From the NCBI GenBank assembly GCA_030248215.1, contig JASANG010002141.1:144001-208000 (forward strand): DNA of 64,000 nucleotides. Direction: 5' to 3'. Made by a program: the position numbers and the translations under genes. The notes under the pieces are model-generated. The model was not told where the DNA came from and did not search any database. It saw nothing but the letters and a program-made list of their open reading frames with translations. Of the stretch, positions 24,701 through 30,970 are shown in pieces; positions within the stretch are counted from its first letter, which is position 1; each line of letters begins with the position of its first letter. The DNA is from Enoplolaimus lenunculus (taxonomy: Eukaryota; Nematoda; Enoplea; Enoplida; Thoracostomopsidae).

Positions 24701-25697
24701 GGAAACTTTTCTATTTGATAAAATAGTAAAAATATACTGTAGTAAACTGTGAAGAAATTATTTTTTTGTGTTTCAGTGAGCAAATTTGGAGTCGCAGGCA
24801 AGCAACGTGCACCTGAAATAGTTGATCCAATTCGTCCAACGACTGTACAAGAAGGCAAACCGTTGAAGCTGATAGCGAAAATTACCGGAATACCAGGTAA
24901 GGTAGTTTTTTGATTTTTACTAAAAATTCGTTGTTTTAGGAAGTTACAAAAGTTTTTTACTTTCTAAAATTACAATTTTTCAAAAAAACGGAAAAATATA
25001 GTTTTTGACCACAACATTTTTAGGCGATTAAATAAAAAACATTAACCGAAGGTTTTTTGATATTTTGGTATCGGTAACTTTTCAATTGTGGGACTGAGGC
25101 ATTGACTGGGTTTCTGAAACCCTACTTAAGCACGAATTAGTTCTTAAGTACGTGCGAAGTAATTACTTAACCGTTTTGTCGTTCTTAAAAGCTTACTTAG
25201 GTTAAGTAAATAGTTAAGTCGACTGAGTAATATAGTATATTACAGATTAAAAGCTCTAGCATACTAACCTTGGTTTAACTGAAATTGTAGACTCGTGGTG
25301 CCTTCTTAATATAATGCAAAACTATTACTTTTTGTTATGACAATGGCTCACATTTGGCGTTTATCAGTTTTTATACAAAAAGTTAAGTATATTTATGTCG
25401 GTAACTTAAGACATTGCATAAGTATAAGTTACGTAAATACTTAAGTAAGGTTTCAAAAACAATTGCCATTGTGCTTTAGTTTGTTTTATTTTTACTGTTA
25501 ATTTTTAGACCCTGAAATCACATGGTATCGTGGTACTGGTCTAATTTCACCCAGCCAATACGTTACAACTACATTTGCTTCTGGTACAGCAACGTTAACC
25601 ATTAACCAATCACATATGTCAGACGCAGGAGAATACCGATTGGAGGCTTCGAATTCTGTTGGGAAAACATCATGTGCTGCTCAAGTGAAAGTTCAAG
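540..25697 (+). CDS. ketn-1: Kettin-like giant Ig muscle protein, internal part (26 exons)
   Basis: This is the overall span of exons joined from 540 to 25697 (4959 nt, 1653 codons, all phases agree). The encoded protein has eight Ig domains, most followed by a linker of about 35 residues with a GxxxxxxxQ...Q...LE pattern, then a charged stretch without Ig domains, then three close-packed Ig domains. The second half of each Ig carries the kettin/sallimus signature DFG(Y/F)xxLDILYAxPEDxGxYxCRAxN. In the known family these modules bind actin along the thin filament next to the Z-disc and help set sarcomere stiffness. The N-terminal part of the protein lies upstream of the window, since the first exon starts in phase 1. 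Family assignment is strong. Whether this is a separate kettin gene or the first part of one sallimus-like gene with the exons after 31201 is not settled. Confidence 0.85.
960..1103 (+). CDS. Exon 2: second half of Ig-1
   Basis: The acceptor is ttttag before 960 and the donor GTGAGT is at 1104, phase 1 to 1. It encodes SRIKIINDFGWVILDIGHLE...DTGEWSVKIKNDQGEA, the D-G strands of a kettin Ig. The F-strand cysteine is also absent (WSVKIKN), so Ig-1 has no core disulphide pair. The following intron (1104-1670) contains three imperfect copies of a short unit around tggataaatgcataatttcttctg (1520-1615) and nothing else clear. Confidence 0.9.
1671..1810 (+). CDS. Exon 3: linker and start of Ig-2
   Basis: Acceptor aatttcag, donor GTATTT at 1811, phase 1 to 0. 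It encodes the linker GRANIILEPQQPQSAQKIIDLE, an acidic/Pro stretch, and the Ig A-strand motif PPQFIVPLTE. The linker closely repeats the one in exon 1. The next intron holds a TTAGGC-bearing inverted-repeat element (2292-2532). Confidence 0.88.
2292..2532 (+). mobile_element. TTAGGC-bearing inverted-repeat element, subfamily B
   Basis: The left end gggtccatgttactttaagg is complementary to the right end ccccttaaagtaacattggcc. The inside is gcttaggcttagg-like hexamers. Related copies lie at 16999-17361, 19560-19710 (3' cut) and 47059-47248 (reversed). Confidence 0.75.
2693..2948 (+). CDS. Exon 4: Ig-2, nearly complete in one exon
   Basis: Acceptor tttcag, donor GTACGT at 2949, phase 0 to 1. 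It encodes DEGDSVHLEAQLTPVDDPD, VAWFHNGKPLAFGH, VDFGFCVLDILYATPDD and FECRATNKLG. This Ig has no internal intron, unlike Ig-1, -3, -4 and -5. The B-strand cysteine is missing (HLEAQ) while the F-strand one is present. Confidence 0.92.
3110..3370 (+). CDS. Exon 5: linker and first half of Ig-3
   Basis: Acceptor aatttcag, donor GTAAGT at 3371, phase 1 to 1. It encodes the linker KSGLVLSPQVQASKTQ...QLEASLQRK and Ig-3 strands A-C (FAPVFIEPLQNVGPLKEGEH, VEWYLNGHPLKTG). The B-strand is HFTARL, with no cysteine. The next intron (3371-3949) shows a short degenerate element near 3430-3480 (gccagttagtgatagg) but no gene. Confidence 0.92.
3950..4357 (+). CDS. Exon 6: second half of Ig-3, linker, first half of Ig-4
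   Basis: Acceptor cttctag, donor GTAAGT at 4358, phase 1 to 1. It encodes SRVKTICDFGFVVLEI, EDSGEYTCRAVNRLG, then a longer linker (GDTRRIIDTSQLPPAMAG...) and Ig-4 strands A-C (GPPQFTTELHNMMDLVEGQ, HFECQLTPVNDP, IEWLHNGQP). It spans parts of two Ig domains, the same split as in exons 9/10. The antisense strand is open here but is only a shadow. Confidence 0.92.
4553..4640 (+). repeat. tRNA-like (SINE-type) sequence
   Basis: It contains gagtggcacagtagtaga, resembling a Pol III A box, and gacttcgatcccc, resembling a B box, about 40 bp apart, with an intervening gcttaaaggtccgtaggctg. It does not fold into a full tRNA by eye. A tRNA-derived SINE head is the most likely reading. Confidence 0.45.
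4711..5323 (+). mobile_element. Outer element rich in cgacgaattgtcg, split by a nested insertion
   Basis: Left part 4711-4811 and right part 5212-5323 align in order with the uninterrupted copy at about 9970-10175 (aatctaagcataatcctaag..., then gacgaattgtcgtgat). Another copy lies at 29130-29325. Confidence 0.6.
4812..5211 (+). mobile_element. Inverted-repeat element with internal gttaaccctac repeats, nested in the above
   Basis: The left end atcgttcacaatataaaat and the right end attttttattgtgaacgat are inverted copies. Inside are several gcgttaaccctacc units in both orientations. A partial relative begins near 42786. Confidence 0.75.
5740..5876 (+). CDS. Exon 7: second half of Ig-4
   Basis: Acceptor ttttttcag, donor GTAAGC at 5877, phase 1 to 0. 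It encodes SRIKTINDFGFVILEIAP, QDNGVFTCVARNQSGEA and QIH. The donor is placed at CAT/gtaagc because the next exon continues the G-strand in phase 0. The intron before it (4358-5739) holds a tRNA-like repeat and two nested elements. The intron after it (5877-6555) shows nothing I recognise. Confidence 0.88.
6556..6678 (+). CDS. Exon 8: kettin linker
   Basis: Acceptor gttgtag, donor GTAAGT at 6679, phase 0 to 0, 41 codons. It encodes VEARSGIEYEWQIPDSMERA, LTDLDTYLQQPREY and IVPPDK, the classic kettin inter-Ig linker. No methionine start or Ig part is needed. It fits exactly between exons 7 and 9. The next intron holds a two-copy direct repeat of about 32 bp around 7270-7350 (cttcaaacgggcaataaaat). 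Confidence 0.85.
7444..7594 (+). CDS. Exon 9: first half of Ig-5
   Basis: Acceptor tcttcag, donor GTACGT at 7595, phase 0 to 1. It encodes EFGPVQFTEMLADLPDVMEG, SIHFECRIEPQYDPS and VEWLHNGKPVPYG. The core B-strand cysteine is present. The following intron holds a TTAGGC hAT-type element (7659-7860) and a CTCAACTC-rich element (8252-8510). Confidence 0.92.
7659..7860 (-). mobile_element. TTAGGC-bearing hAT-type element, subfamily A
   Basis: The left end ggccaatgtatagaacagag and the right end cttaatctttacatggacc are inverted copies. The inside is cctaaacctaaacctaag hexamers followed by attagtctaaagcttaa, the reverse of the usual order. Confidence 0.75.
8252..8510. mobile_element. CTCAACTC-rich inverted-repeat element
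   Basis: It starts cattgtaaattccag and ends ggaatttacagtg, inverted copies of each other, with gaactcaatctgagtt-type palindromes inside. Relatives are at 15761-16017 and 62368-62621, and a right-end fragment at 9511-9563. TA flanks suggest a mariner-type insertion. Confidence 0.7.
8525..8745 (+). CDS. Exon 10: second half of Ig-5 and start of Ig-6
   Basis: Acceptor atttcag, donor GTTAGT at 8746, phase 1 to 0. It encodes SRIQPQQDFGFIVLDIHGL, EDSGEYTCRVSNRKG, then a short linker and MKPEFVDKLLPQLEGVQEG of Ig-6. The linker is shorter than usual. The acceptor lies only about 14 bp after the end of an inserted repeat. Confidence 0.92.
9593..9821 (+). CDS. Exon 11: body of Ig-6
   Basis: Acceptor tttttag, donor GTAACG at 9822, phase 0 to 1. 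It encodes VHMQCRVTPIQDPALTISWF, FNGKPLVHGHRFKMMHDFG, YVSLDILYAYPEDTGTYTC and RAVNQMGQ, a textbook kettin Ig with both core cysteines. The 2.2-kb intron that follows is filled by the TTAA-flanked 263-bp element, a 370-bp repeat and the 31-bp minisatellite element. Confidence 0.93.
10194..10456 (-). mobile_element. 263-bp TTAA-flanked piggyBac-like element with tRNA-like core
   Basis: It is flanked on both sides by TTAA. The ends are ccctttctcacatgaatat and caatgtgagaagggg, inverted copies of about 16-18 bp. The core read on the minus strand has a Pol III-like A box (tagctgagtggtgatgg) and B box (gagttcgaatcctag). Same length as the copy at 43446-43708. Confidence 0.8.
10718..11085 (+). repeat. 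370-bp dispersed repeat, copy 1
   Basis: It shares order and many words with 31868-32238: cctgttcctgcatttaaag, aataatcatttaaatat, ccaacagtaattcggtga, ggttcctgttc. No clear inverted ends or coding capacity. Confidence 0.65.
11458..11601. mobile_element. Small GC-rich inverted-repeat element
   Basis: The left end ggtggccctatacttgtcg and the right end aaaagtatagcgctaccct are roughly inverted, with ccgtccgtc and gacggacgg arms inside. It is related to the next element. Confidence 0.55.
11640..11950. mobile_element. Inverted-repeat element carrying a 31-bp minisatellite
   Basis: The ends agggttgcgctatag and aatagcgcaaccct are inverted copies. Between them at 11725-11922 lies a 31-bp tandem repeat, about 6.4 units, built on ggtgacggacggctccgtac. 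GC content is far above the surroundings. Confidence 0.75.
12025..12161 (+). CDS. Exon 12: divergent kettin linker
   Basis: Acceptor ttttag, donor GTACTC at 12162, phase 1 to 0. It encodes ALPGILFQRQAPKQTIADLY followed by a less conserved stretch ending ESQTQM. The phase fits both neighbours and GILFQRQAP matches the linker pattern, but the donor is weak and the tail divergent. A fourfold intronic repeat begins within 12 bp of the donor, so the true exon end could differ. Confidence 0.62.
12170..12680 (+). repeat. Imperfect tandem repeat of about 100-140 bp, roughly four copies
   Basis: The words ggtataatcttgtaaaccca, gaatctagcaggttattcta and aacgtgcttttttaactaaa recur in order. The first copy starts almost at the donor of exon 12. 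Confidence 0.65.
13286..13665 (+). CDS. Exon 13: complete Ig-7 plus linker
   Basis: Acceptor gtttcag, donor GTAAGC at 13666, phase 0 to 2. It encodes PPTFRSQLVNQTVYEGDFVR, FECQLAPINDPH, VDWFCNGQP, FDHGYVALDLLYALPDDTGE, then ARATNRFG and a Gln-rich linker (LEQQQQQAIYW). The F-strand cysteine is replaced by valine (EYVARA) and DFG reads DHG. The phase-2 exit is unusual here and is matched by exon 14. Confidence 0.9.
14394..14568 (+). CDS. Exon 14: first half of Ig-8
   Basis: Acceptor tttttag, donor GTAAAC at 14569, phase 2 to 0. It encodes SNDVEIEDRQVVKSAPVFTV, LENEPARFECAISGVPKP and ITWFVNGREAMT. The sequence (SGVPKPxITWF) is closer to ordinary titin/twitchin I-set domains than to kettin repeats. 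The intron after it (14569-15498) holds a composite CCGGATA-rich element (14788-15254). Confidence 0.92.
14788..15254. mobile_element. Composite element with CCGGATA-rich inverted ends
   Basis: The left part gagcggatattaatttaccg and the right part accggatatccgctcgc are inverted. Several ggataccgg words lie near both ends. No coding capacity seen. Confidence 0.5.
15499..15685 (+). CDS. Exon 15: second half of Ig-8
   Basis: Acceptor atttcag, donor GTGAGT at 15686, phase 0 to 1. It encodes GGRYKLSFDGMYYLLIPQV, PADAGEIMCIARNALGET and then LANDFRSHQLRTTTF, which leads into the non-Ig region. The 2-kb intron that follows holds a CTCAACTC-rich element, a large TTAGGC element and a hAT-type element. 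Confidence 0.92.
15761..16017. mobile_element. CTCAACTC-rich inverted-repeat element
   Basis: It starts cactgtgtaaatttcagtga and ends cattggaatttatagta, with the same internal palindromes as 8252-8510. Confidence 0.7.
16999..17361 (+). mobile_element. TTAGGC-bearing inverted-repeat element, subfamily B, enlarged
   Basis: The ends ggcccatgttaccttaaggg and ttaaagtaacattggcc are inverted copies. About 160 bp of unrelated sequence sits inside the hexamer block (about 17137-17302), so something may have inserted into it. Confidence 0.72.
17502..17678. mobile_element. hAT-type element with 8-bp target duplication
   Basis: It starts cagtggcggatccagg and ends ggatccgccattg. Both flanks are GCTAAGAC (17494-17501 and 17679-17686). 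An enlarged relative is at 39052-39478. Confidence 0.85.
17750..17964 (+). CDS. Exon 16: charged non-Ig region
   Basis: Acceptor attttag, phase 1 to 0. It encodes TSTGEMIDREAQWKREAMG, a Arg/Lys/Glu-rich stretch, HKVETQKPPPESLETAELKG and QREKDEMFYGKILL. I place the donor at GTACAC (17965). GTATGG at 17983 would also keep phase 0 and add six residues. No catalytic motif is seen. From its position it is the post-Ig segment before the last three kettin Ig domains. Confidence 0.75.
18383..18487 (+). CDS. Exon 17: Pro/Glu-rich linker
   Basis: Acceptor tatacag, donor GTATCC at 18488, phase 0 to 0, 35 codons. It encodes AEHTKVPPEPATLEPVQLRP and REIPAEEMEQ. The composition resembles PEVK-like springs. 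The following 1.9-kb intron holds a C/G-rich inverted-repeat element (18600-18803), a fold-back element (19273-19481) and a 3'-truncated TTAGGC element (19560-19710). Confidence 0.78.
18600..18803. mobile_element. C/G-rich inverted-repeat element
   Basis: It has shared words with 42008-42203 (accggttgaaacaaaaaccg, tgctcgcgagttt) and inverted ends around gccggagcagcc and gtgctccggcactg. Part of the same family is at 12960-13150. Confidence 0.6.
19273..19481. mobile_element. Fold-back element of 209 bp with TA flanks
   Basis: Almost the whole element is one inverted repeat: cactgcaaacaatggtgagt at the left, tcaccattttttgcagtg at the right, and gagtcaaattgactc palindromes along both arms. TA on both sides suggests a mariner-type element. 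Relatives: 22822-22995, 28359-28505 (cut), 49285-49461 (cut). Confidence 0.8.
20417..20542 (+). CDS. Exon 18: non-Ig region
   Basis: Acceptor ttctag, donor GTAAGT at 20543, phase 0 to 0, 42 codons. It encodes VALRSAPRTG, PEHAVWMGQETIKG and EDEAKRKFKMF. No recognised domain. The next intron (20543-21095) shows nothing I recognise. Confidence 0.8.
21096..21457 (+). CDS. Exon 19: Pro/Lys/Glu-rich spring-like region
   Basis: Acceptor atttcag, donor GTAAGT at 21458, phase 0 to 2. It encodes SPTPKEPEVAAKDQ, LKPVKPKPAEVPEEYEH, then a Gln-rich stretch (AGQQQQITSAD) and VQKGGEIVQVEPVGLKP. It is PEVK-like in composition and probably unfolded. The next intron (21458-21966) contains an inverted-repeat element (21685-21904). 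Confidence 0.85.
21685..21904. mobile_element. Inverted-repeat element with tattctcaaatgtg ends
   Basis: The left end cgcatattctcaaatgtgta and the right end acacgtttgagaatacggcc are inverted copies. Decayed relatives carry caccagttg words at 14155-14345 and near 30590 and 62250. Confidence 0.6.
21967..22006 (+). CDS. Exon 20: 40-nt small exon
   Basis: Acceptor tttcag, donor GTAAGA at 22007, phase 2 to 0. It encodes FEGVRIEDKSVVT. It restores phase 0 for exon 21 and joins without a stop, which supports it despite its size. The next intron (22007-22410) shows nothing recognisable. Confidence 0.8.
22411..22596 (+). CDS. Exon 21: first half of Ig-9
   Basis: Acceptor atttcag, donor GTTTGA at 22597, phase 0 to 0. 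It encodes KIPKFRQELADCNAEIGRP, FYISFEGGQPINVLWMRAGK and NFEFQ. The B-strand cysteine is replaced (RFYISF). The following intron holds a fold-back element (22822-22995) and a GGCTACGGGCCTG-type element (23243-23408). Confidence 0.9.
22822..22995. mobile_element. Fold-back element, second copy
   Basis: It has the same ends (ctgcaaaaaatggtgagtc, gactcaccattttttg) as 19273-19481, with a shorter, more decayed middle. Confidence 0.75.
23485..23614 (+). CDS. Exon 22: second half of Ig-9
   Basis: Acceptor gtttcag, donor GTGGGT at 23615, phase 0 to 1. It encodes SSLEIARVRADMSDEYSVQI and SNAAGVLISTAKLSIK. There is no F-strand cysteine (YSVQISN), so Ig-9 lacks the disulphide pair. Confidence 0.92.
23876..24003 (+). 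CDS. Exon 23: first half of Ig-10
   Basis: Acceptor tttcag, donor GTAAGC at 24004, phase 1 to 0. It encodes APQFVQPVGNCKVQQGKP, KMEAKISGNPSMVTWFK. The next intron holds a TTAGGC hAT-type element (24249-24437) with an exact 8-bp target duplication, ending about 30 bp before the next acceptor. Confidence 0.92.
24249..24437 (+). mobile_element. TTAGGC-bearing hAT-type element, subfamily A
   Basis: The flanks are exact 8-bp copies AAATTCTG (24241-24248, 24438-24445). It starts ggtccatgtaatgatcggtg and ends cggtcccgttttttacat plus ttgcc. Confidence 0.85.
24470..24635 (+). CDS. Exon 24: second half of Ig-10
   Basis: Acceptor ttttcag, donor GTAAGC at 24636, phase 0 to 1. It encodes DGRQLINDKRVMCTIQGDLY, ADAGFYECVARNAKGEAR. 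The F-strand cysteine is present; the B-strand one is not. Confidence 0.93.
24777..24896 (+). CDS. Exon 25: first half of Ig-11
   Basis: Acceptor tttcag, donor GTAAGG at 24897, phase 1 to 1. It encodes RAPEIVDPIRPTTVQEGKP and LKLIAKITGIP. The intron after it (24897-25508) shows degenerate acttaag-rich inverted sequence around 25110-25460 and no gene. Confidence 0.92.
25509..25697 (+). CDS. Exon 26: second half of Ig-11, last certain kettin exon
   Basis: Acceptor tttttag, donor GTAAGC at 25698, phase 1 to 1. It encodes DPEITWYRGTGLISPSQYV, SGTATLTINQSHMSDAGEYR and EASNSVGKTSCAAQVKVQ. If the intron were retained, translation would stop after a few codons (GKRVN then TGA), giving one possible kettin C-terminus. 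No downstream exon in phase 1 can be defended before 31201. Confidence 0.92.
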
Positions 25698-25716
25698 GTA
25701 AGCGTGTAAATTGAAA

Positions 25717-25911
25717 CGGCCCATGTAAAGATCACGAGCGGAACGTTTGTCTGCGTAACTGCAACAGAGTGAGCTTAAGCTTTAGACTAATTTTTTGCGT
25801 TGGGTTTAGGCTTAGACCTAGCCTTAAATTTTGGTATAAGTTCATTCTTACGCTTTGGCTTAGGCTTAGAAATATGCATGTAATACTGTTACAGCTGTGT
25901 TCTGTACATTG
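25717..25911 (+). mobile_element. TTAGGC-bearing hAT-type element, subfamily A
   Basis: It starts ggcccatgtaaagatcacga and ends gtgttctgtacattggc. Flanks match at 6 of 8 positions. It begins about 20 bp after exon 26. Confidence 0.8.
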
Positions 25912-27931
25912 GCAATTTAAATTTAAATTAATTTTGATTGTTCTCGACTAGAATCTTAGGTCCGTTTTAGTGTTTTATTTGCTAAATAAGCCTAAACCTA
26001 CGTTCGAGTCTCGGTTTTAGGTTCGTGTCTGCGTCGATTCAAAGCCTATATTTAAGTTTAAGACTAAGCTTACTAGCTTTAGCTTAAAATATAGCCTAAG
26101 CCAGTGACACTGCTCGGTTATTCAGTACATTGCAAAGGGGGATATGATCTTAAATGGATTTAAGTCAAAGGTCGACTTCAGTCCTGGCACTTTTTCCAAT
26201 CAACCAATATTTTAGGCTTTCTGTATTGAAAGTTAGCAATTCGTGTAGTTTCGTCTCCCAAAGTTTCAAAATATACTCGCCCGGAAATGGCCTATGTATA
26301 GTTGAGCGCGGTAACAATAGTAGCTATAAACATATTTCTAAACCTAAGCTTTAGCCTAAGCCTAAAAAACTTTTCCGCTGTGAGTTAGGGAAGCGTAAAA
26401 GCGCCTTAGAAGTTCACGGTTACAATCTTGTTCGATATCAGTTTCATTAGTTTTGTTTAATTTTAGGAAAATCAAAATAAAGCGGCACAGTTTCAACGTA
26501 AACAGTGAGAGCTGGAATCTCAATTGAAATTTCAAACAACTGTTGGAATGTGGGTTCAAAATTGAACGAATGTAAAAATCATTTTGCGGTAATATTTGCC
26601 GCTTGAAAGCTTTTGGCGTTTGATCTCCATCATGTCCACTGCGTAAACCTATCATTAATCTTTGGTTATTCAAGCCGAAAGCCATTCTGATGTGGTACCC
26701 ACCGAAAATGGTAAATTTATTAATATGTTTTGGTGCACTAAAAAATTGTAAGAGTAATTAATTTTTTAGCCCGTGTAAACGTCATTTTATAGGCATTATG
26801 TTTAGGCTAAGGTTTAGCGAAACGTTTAGCTAAACAGAGCTTAAGCATAAGCCTAAACTTTTAAATGTGTGGAATTTTTACAAGAGCCATATTTTAGTTG
26901 AAATACTGCAATTGCTAATTTTGAGTAAAAAATAATTTACTACTTTTTGTGTAATTTTCCTCAATTTTTTTACCAAATATTATCTGTCACAATTATAATG
27001 TCACCAACTTGTTGTTCAGCTACCATATTGTTATTCATATTTTTCTTTCGAATATTTATATTTTTCGCTTTATATGCCTAGTTGTGCGTTGACGATATGC
27101 AATTCATAATCTTTGGCTGTTTAATGTTAAACTAAAAACCATTATCATTAAACTGGCGAATGCAATAGAACAGGGCCGTATCAGTAGTATAAATATAGTC
27201 CTAAGCCTAAACCTAAGCCTAAGAATAAGCGCAAGCCAAAATATATCTAATGTTTAAGCTTTTACTCTACGGCAGTCCCGCAGAAATACGTTCCGACCCT
27301 GATCTTTACATGGGCAACCAAGCTTATACATTTTGAAAATATCACAAACAGACAAAAAATATCGTTTCTTGTTGAACACAGCCTTGGAACCAGGAAATTT
27401 TAACGAACTGGAAACGATTTTTTGTGGAGTCCAAAAGAAGTTTACTAATTTGAATTTTTTTGACCTCAAAAAATATTTGCTTGAAAAAGTTATTGACCCT
27501 TATTTTTTGCCTCTGTCATGTAATTTAGGAACAAACAAAAATACAGTTTGTATTATGCGGTTTGACTTTAGAACAATTTTATGTTTTGTTTGTGCTTTTA
27601 TTCTAGTCTGTTCCGGAGTATTGAGTATAATTATGGAACATTTTAATATTTTCATCAGTTCTCGTTGCCGCAATTAATGTGCCTTATTGTTTGCATTTTT
27701 ATGTGTTGCTTGTTTTATTTTGTGCAAATATATTTATTAAATAAAAATTAAATCAATTTTCTAATTGTTTATTCGAGCGCAGTTAATAGCTTTATATGCA
27801 AGGGAAAATAAGTATAGTAACTTCCGCTATTTTCGTGTGTAACCTACTTCGTCCAAGTTTGCCAAAAAAGATTGTAAAACCATATGGCGTGTCTTAAAGT
27901 CAATCATTCATTGCCCACATTTAGTATTTTT

Positions 27932-28112
27932 ACCCATGTAAAGATCAGTTGCGGAACGTTTTTCTAGGGAACTGCAATAGGTGAAACATTAAGCTTTAGA
28001 CTAATTTTTTGCGTATGCTTAGGCTTATGTACAAACTCATCCTTAGGCTTTTACAGACTTAAGCTTAGGAATATGCGTCTACTACTGTTACGGCCCTGTT
28101 CCTTACATTGAC
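27932..28112 (+). mobile_element. TTAGGC-bearing hAT-type element, subfamily A
   Basis: It has acccatgtaaagatcagttg at the left and ggccctgttccttacattg at the right, with the same internal order of taagctttagactaatttt then gcttaggctta. Confidence 0.78.
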
Positions 28113-30753
28113 CAGAGTTTTAATCACAAAATAACAATCTTTTTTGTATAAAAAAGCTTTTATTAATTCGTGCAAAAGCTGAGGTTTCCAAAATTTATTT
28201 TTGAAGTATAATTTTCAATACCTAAAATGTTTTGTGCAGATTCTCAACCTCAATGATATAAAAATTTTAAAATTTTATACAAATTTGTCCTTTTGTTTAA
28301 GCAAACTAACAACAAAACGTCTAGTTTTTACTGCTATTGAGTGTTTAGCGAATTCATACACTGCACAAAAATGCTGAACAAATTGCATCTCTCCGAAATC
28401 AGCTCTGCGATAATACACAAACTGAGTCAAATTCAACTCCACCAGAGTCAAACGTTTGATTAAGTGAGTCGAATTTGAATCGGTTTGTGTCAGTTACGTA
28501 GAGCCAAATTAGTCGAAACCTTAAGCATATTTTTTCTAACCCCACAGAAAACCGTTCCGCCCCTGATCTTTTGGGCCAGAATTTATAACTTCGGGTAAAA
28601 ATTTGTTATTTTAAAATCCGCCTGAAATTTTAATAAGAAACTTGAAACCAAGTAATGTAGGAAAACTTCAATTTAATACTGTACCGTATAATTCAAAAAT
28701 ATGTATTATACTCCTATAATGGTGCTGTTATCGAAACATATTTGTAGCTTTTTGAATGACAGCATCAATATATGTTATTCCATTTGCTCCACATTCTTGG
28801 CGGTTTTATTGATGTTACCTATTTCTTTGGCTTGGAACCATAGGATTACAACTTTCTGAAAACGGTTTTAAGCCGAATTGCGTGTGATTTATGCGCTCTT
28901 CAGCGATTTTTGTACAAACGAATGTTTTGATTCACTGATCACCCATCGTCAAACAACCTAGTTTTAACGGCGACAGGTGTAACGTGCAATGGATTGATGG
29001 CCGAGCTAGAAGTTACAGTTCAAATAAAATAAAAAGGTTTCACGAAGTATTTAAAGAATTAACACTGAATATTCGAAATATTTGAAAATTTCTCGTCAAA
29101 ATTTCTTCCGCCTCTTCTTGGAATCGACGGTAAGGTACGACAATTCGCCGGCCAACAACTCGTAACCTGACATTTCGTGGACACCTCGATGACCACACCT
29201 ATTTAAGCGTAAGCCGGTCGACAAATTATCGGGTCGACGAGTTGCCGTACCTACTGACGGGCGACAAGTTGTTACGTCGACGAGCTGTCGTTCGACGAGT
29301 TGTCAGGCGACGAACTGTCGTGATACCATCTTCAGCCATCAAAACTTACAGAATATACAACCCCTGCTTTATAACTCGGACGTCTTCAAGATACAATATT
29401 TTGCCCTACACAATTGCTGAAAAGCTTACTCACACCTCGCTGCTGTCTTATTGCTGTTTGCAGACCGCATCAAATCGCACGTATTGCACTTTAAGCCGCT
29501 GCACAAAGCAACATCAGTGTAATTTTTTGCATTTTTGCACTTCAATTGCGTGCTATATATTCTACTCGTGTCTCTATACGATAATAAACATCGGCGACGT
29601 GAGTGGGGGGTAGACTATGTGCTTTCAGGGCGTGGGTAGCAAGGCATACCTTTGCGGTATACACCATAAGACGCGTTGCGTACCAGCACCATTTTATACG
29701 TGGTTTCCCTTGAAGGGTTTTGGTTTTGTTTGTATTTTTTCACTGAGGCAATCGTTGAATGCACCAATCAAAGGGTAGGGTATACCTCTGTAAACTTAAT
29801 GCAAAATAAGGTTTCAGGAAAATGCATACAACCAGGGTATGCCAAACTTAACCAGTCTTGCGAGAATAGCGAACCAAAAGCAGCCCTGAACCGTGGTGCT
29901 AGGTGGCTGGGTGTACTTTCAGAGAGGGTCTGTGCCAGATAAACAAAGTTCCAAGGGTGGCTTTCATCATTGAGCAGTAAGTCTCTCAAAGAAAAATGTT
30001 GTCAAATGAGTTATGGAGTGATGTTGATATGTATGTTGATTTTGTTTTGTATACAAAGTCCTTTAACAGGCATAAAATATATTTTTGATTTTTCCGCTGG
30101 TATTAGAAATTTGGCCGAGTTTGAAGATAAGTGCAAATCGGGGGGAGGGGTGTCGGCCAAAAATACAACGCCCGGTGGTACATTTCGTATCGCGCAAATT
30201 TCAGTAATTGCACACTTTAGAGTGATCATCCACTCTTGCTAAAACTAATATCAAGCCTACATTGAGGGACTGGCGTTCCCACGGGCGAGCATTGGAGACC
30301 ATGCCCCCACACCACACCAATTTGGCTGATGCCGCACAAACAGACTCGGCCTAAAAGTAAACAATCTTTCAATTACAATTGTAGGAGACCACTAAAATTA
30401 TTCGGTGCCCCCCCAAATATAATTTTCTGCGGACGCCACTGCATTAAGGCGATAAAATTAAAGATTTGTACAACTGAGCGCAGAACATATGGAAGCTATG
30501 ATTCGCAGAATTTGCGTGGAATGATTTGGCAACCCAAAATTTAGAAATTAATAGCAGTTTCAACTTTACCATTCTCTGTTTCCAAAGTTACATGACCTAT
30601 CACCAACTGGTTATTGCTACCGCAAATGATTTCAAATTGTGCTCCAGTCTCTAGCCACGCCCGCCCCTTCCCGACGGAGCAATCCAACTGACCAATGATA
30701 CGATTTGACTTCGGAAGGGAATATATTTCCTGCTGTCGCTCCATTCCATACGC

Positions 30754-30935
30754 GGCCCATGCAAAGTTCAGGAGCGGAACGTTTTTCTGGGGACTACAAT
30801 AGTGTAAGCTTAAGCTTTAGACTAATTTTATGCTAAGGCTTACACTTATGTGTGAGCTCATAACTATGCTTAGGCATAGGGTTAGGTTCATGAATATGCT
30901 TATGCTGCCGTTACGGCCCTGTTGTTTACATTGGC
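30754..30935 (+). mobile_element. TTAGGC-bearing hAT-type element, subfamily A, next to the putative 5' leader
   Basis: The flanks are CCATACGC (30746-30753 and 30936-30943). It starts ggcccatgcaaagttcagga and ends ggccctgttgtttacattgg. It lies about 30 bp upstream of the acceptor at 30970. Confidence 0.82.
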
Positions 30936-30970
30936 CCATACGCCCGTATACCTGATCCACTTACCTTTCA

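Larger units (their letters stand above)
25698..30970 (+). other. 5.3-kb repeat-filled gap between kettin-like and titin-like halves
   Basis: I find no exon I can defend here. The stretch holds at least five TTAGGC-type elements or fragments (25717-25911, 26288-26380, 27172-27317, 27932-28112, 30754-30935), a truncated fold-back element (28359-28505) and an element rich in cgacgagttgtcg (29130-29325). A 114-codon open frame ends at 27677, with AATAAA at 27740-27745, but its acceptor would be poor. It is either a long intron or an intergenic region. Confidence 0.6.

Noticed and set aside
27333-27677. 114-codon open frame upstream of an AATAAA
   Set aside because: Its possible acceptor (atcacaaacag) lacks the T-rich tract seen in all other exons, the protein matches nothing I know, and similar open lengths occur by chance in this window. 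It is mentioned only as a candidate kettin 3' end.
29242-29613. 123-codon open frame
   Set aside because: It begins inside the cgacgagttgtcg repeat element, its Arg/Val-rich start is translated repeat, and no splice or start context supports it.
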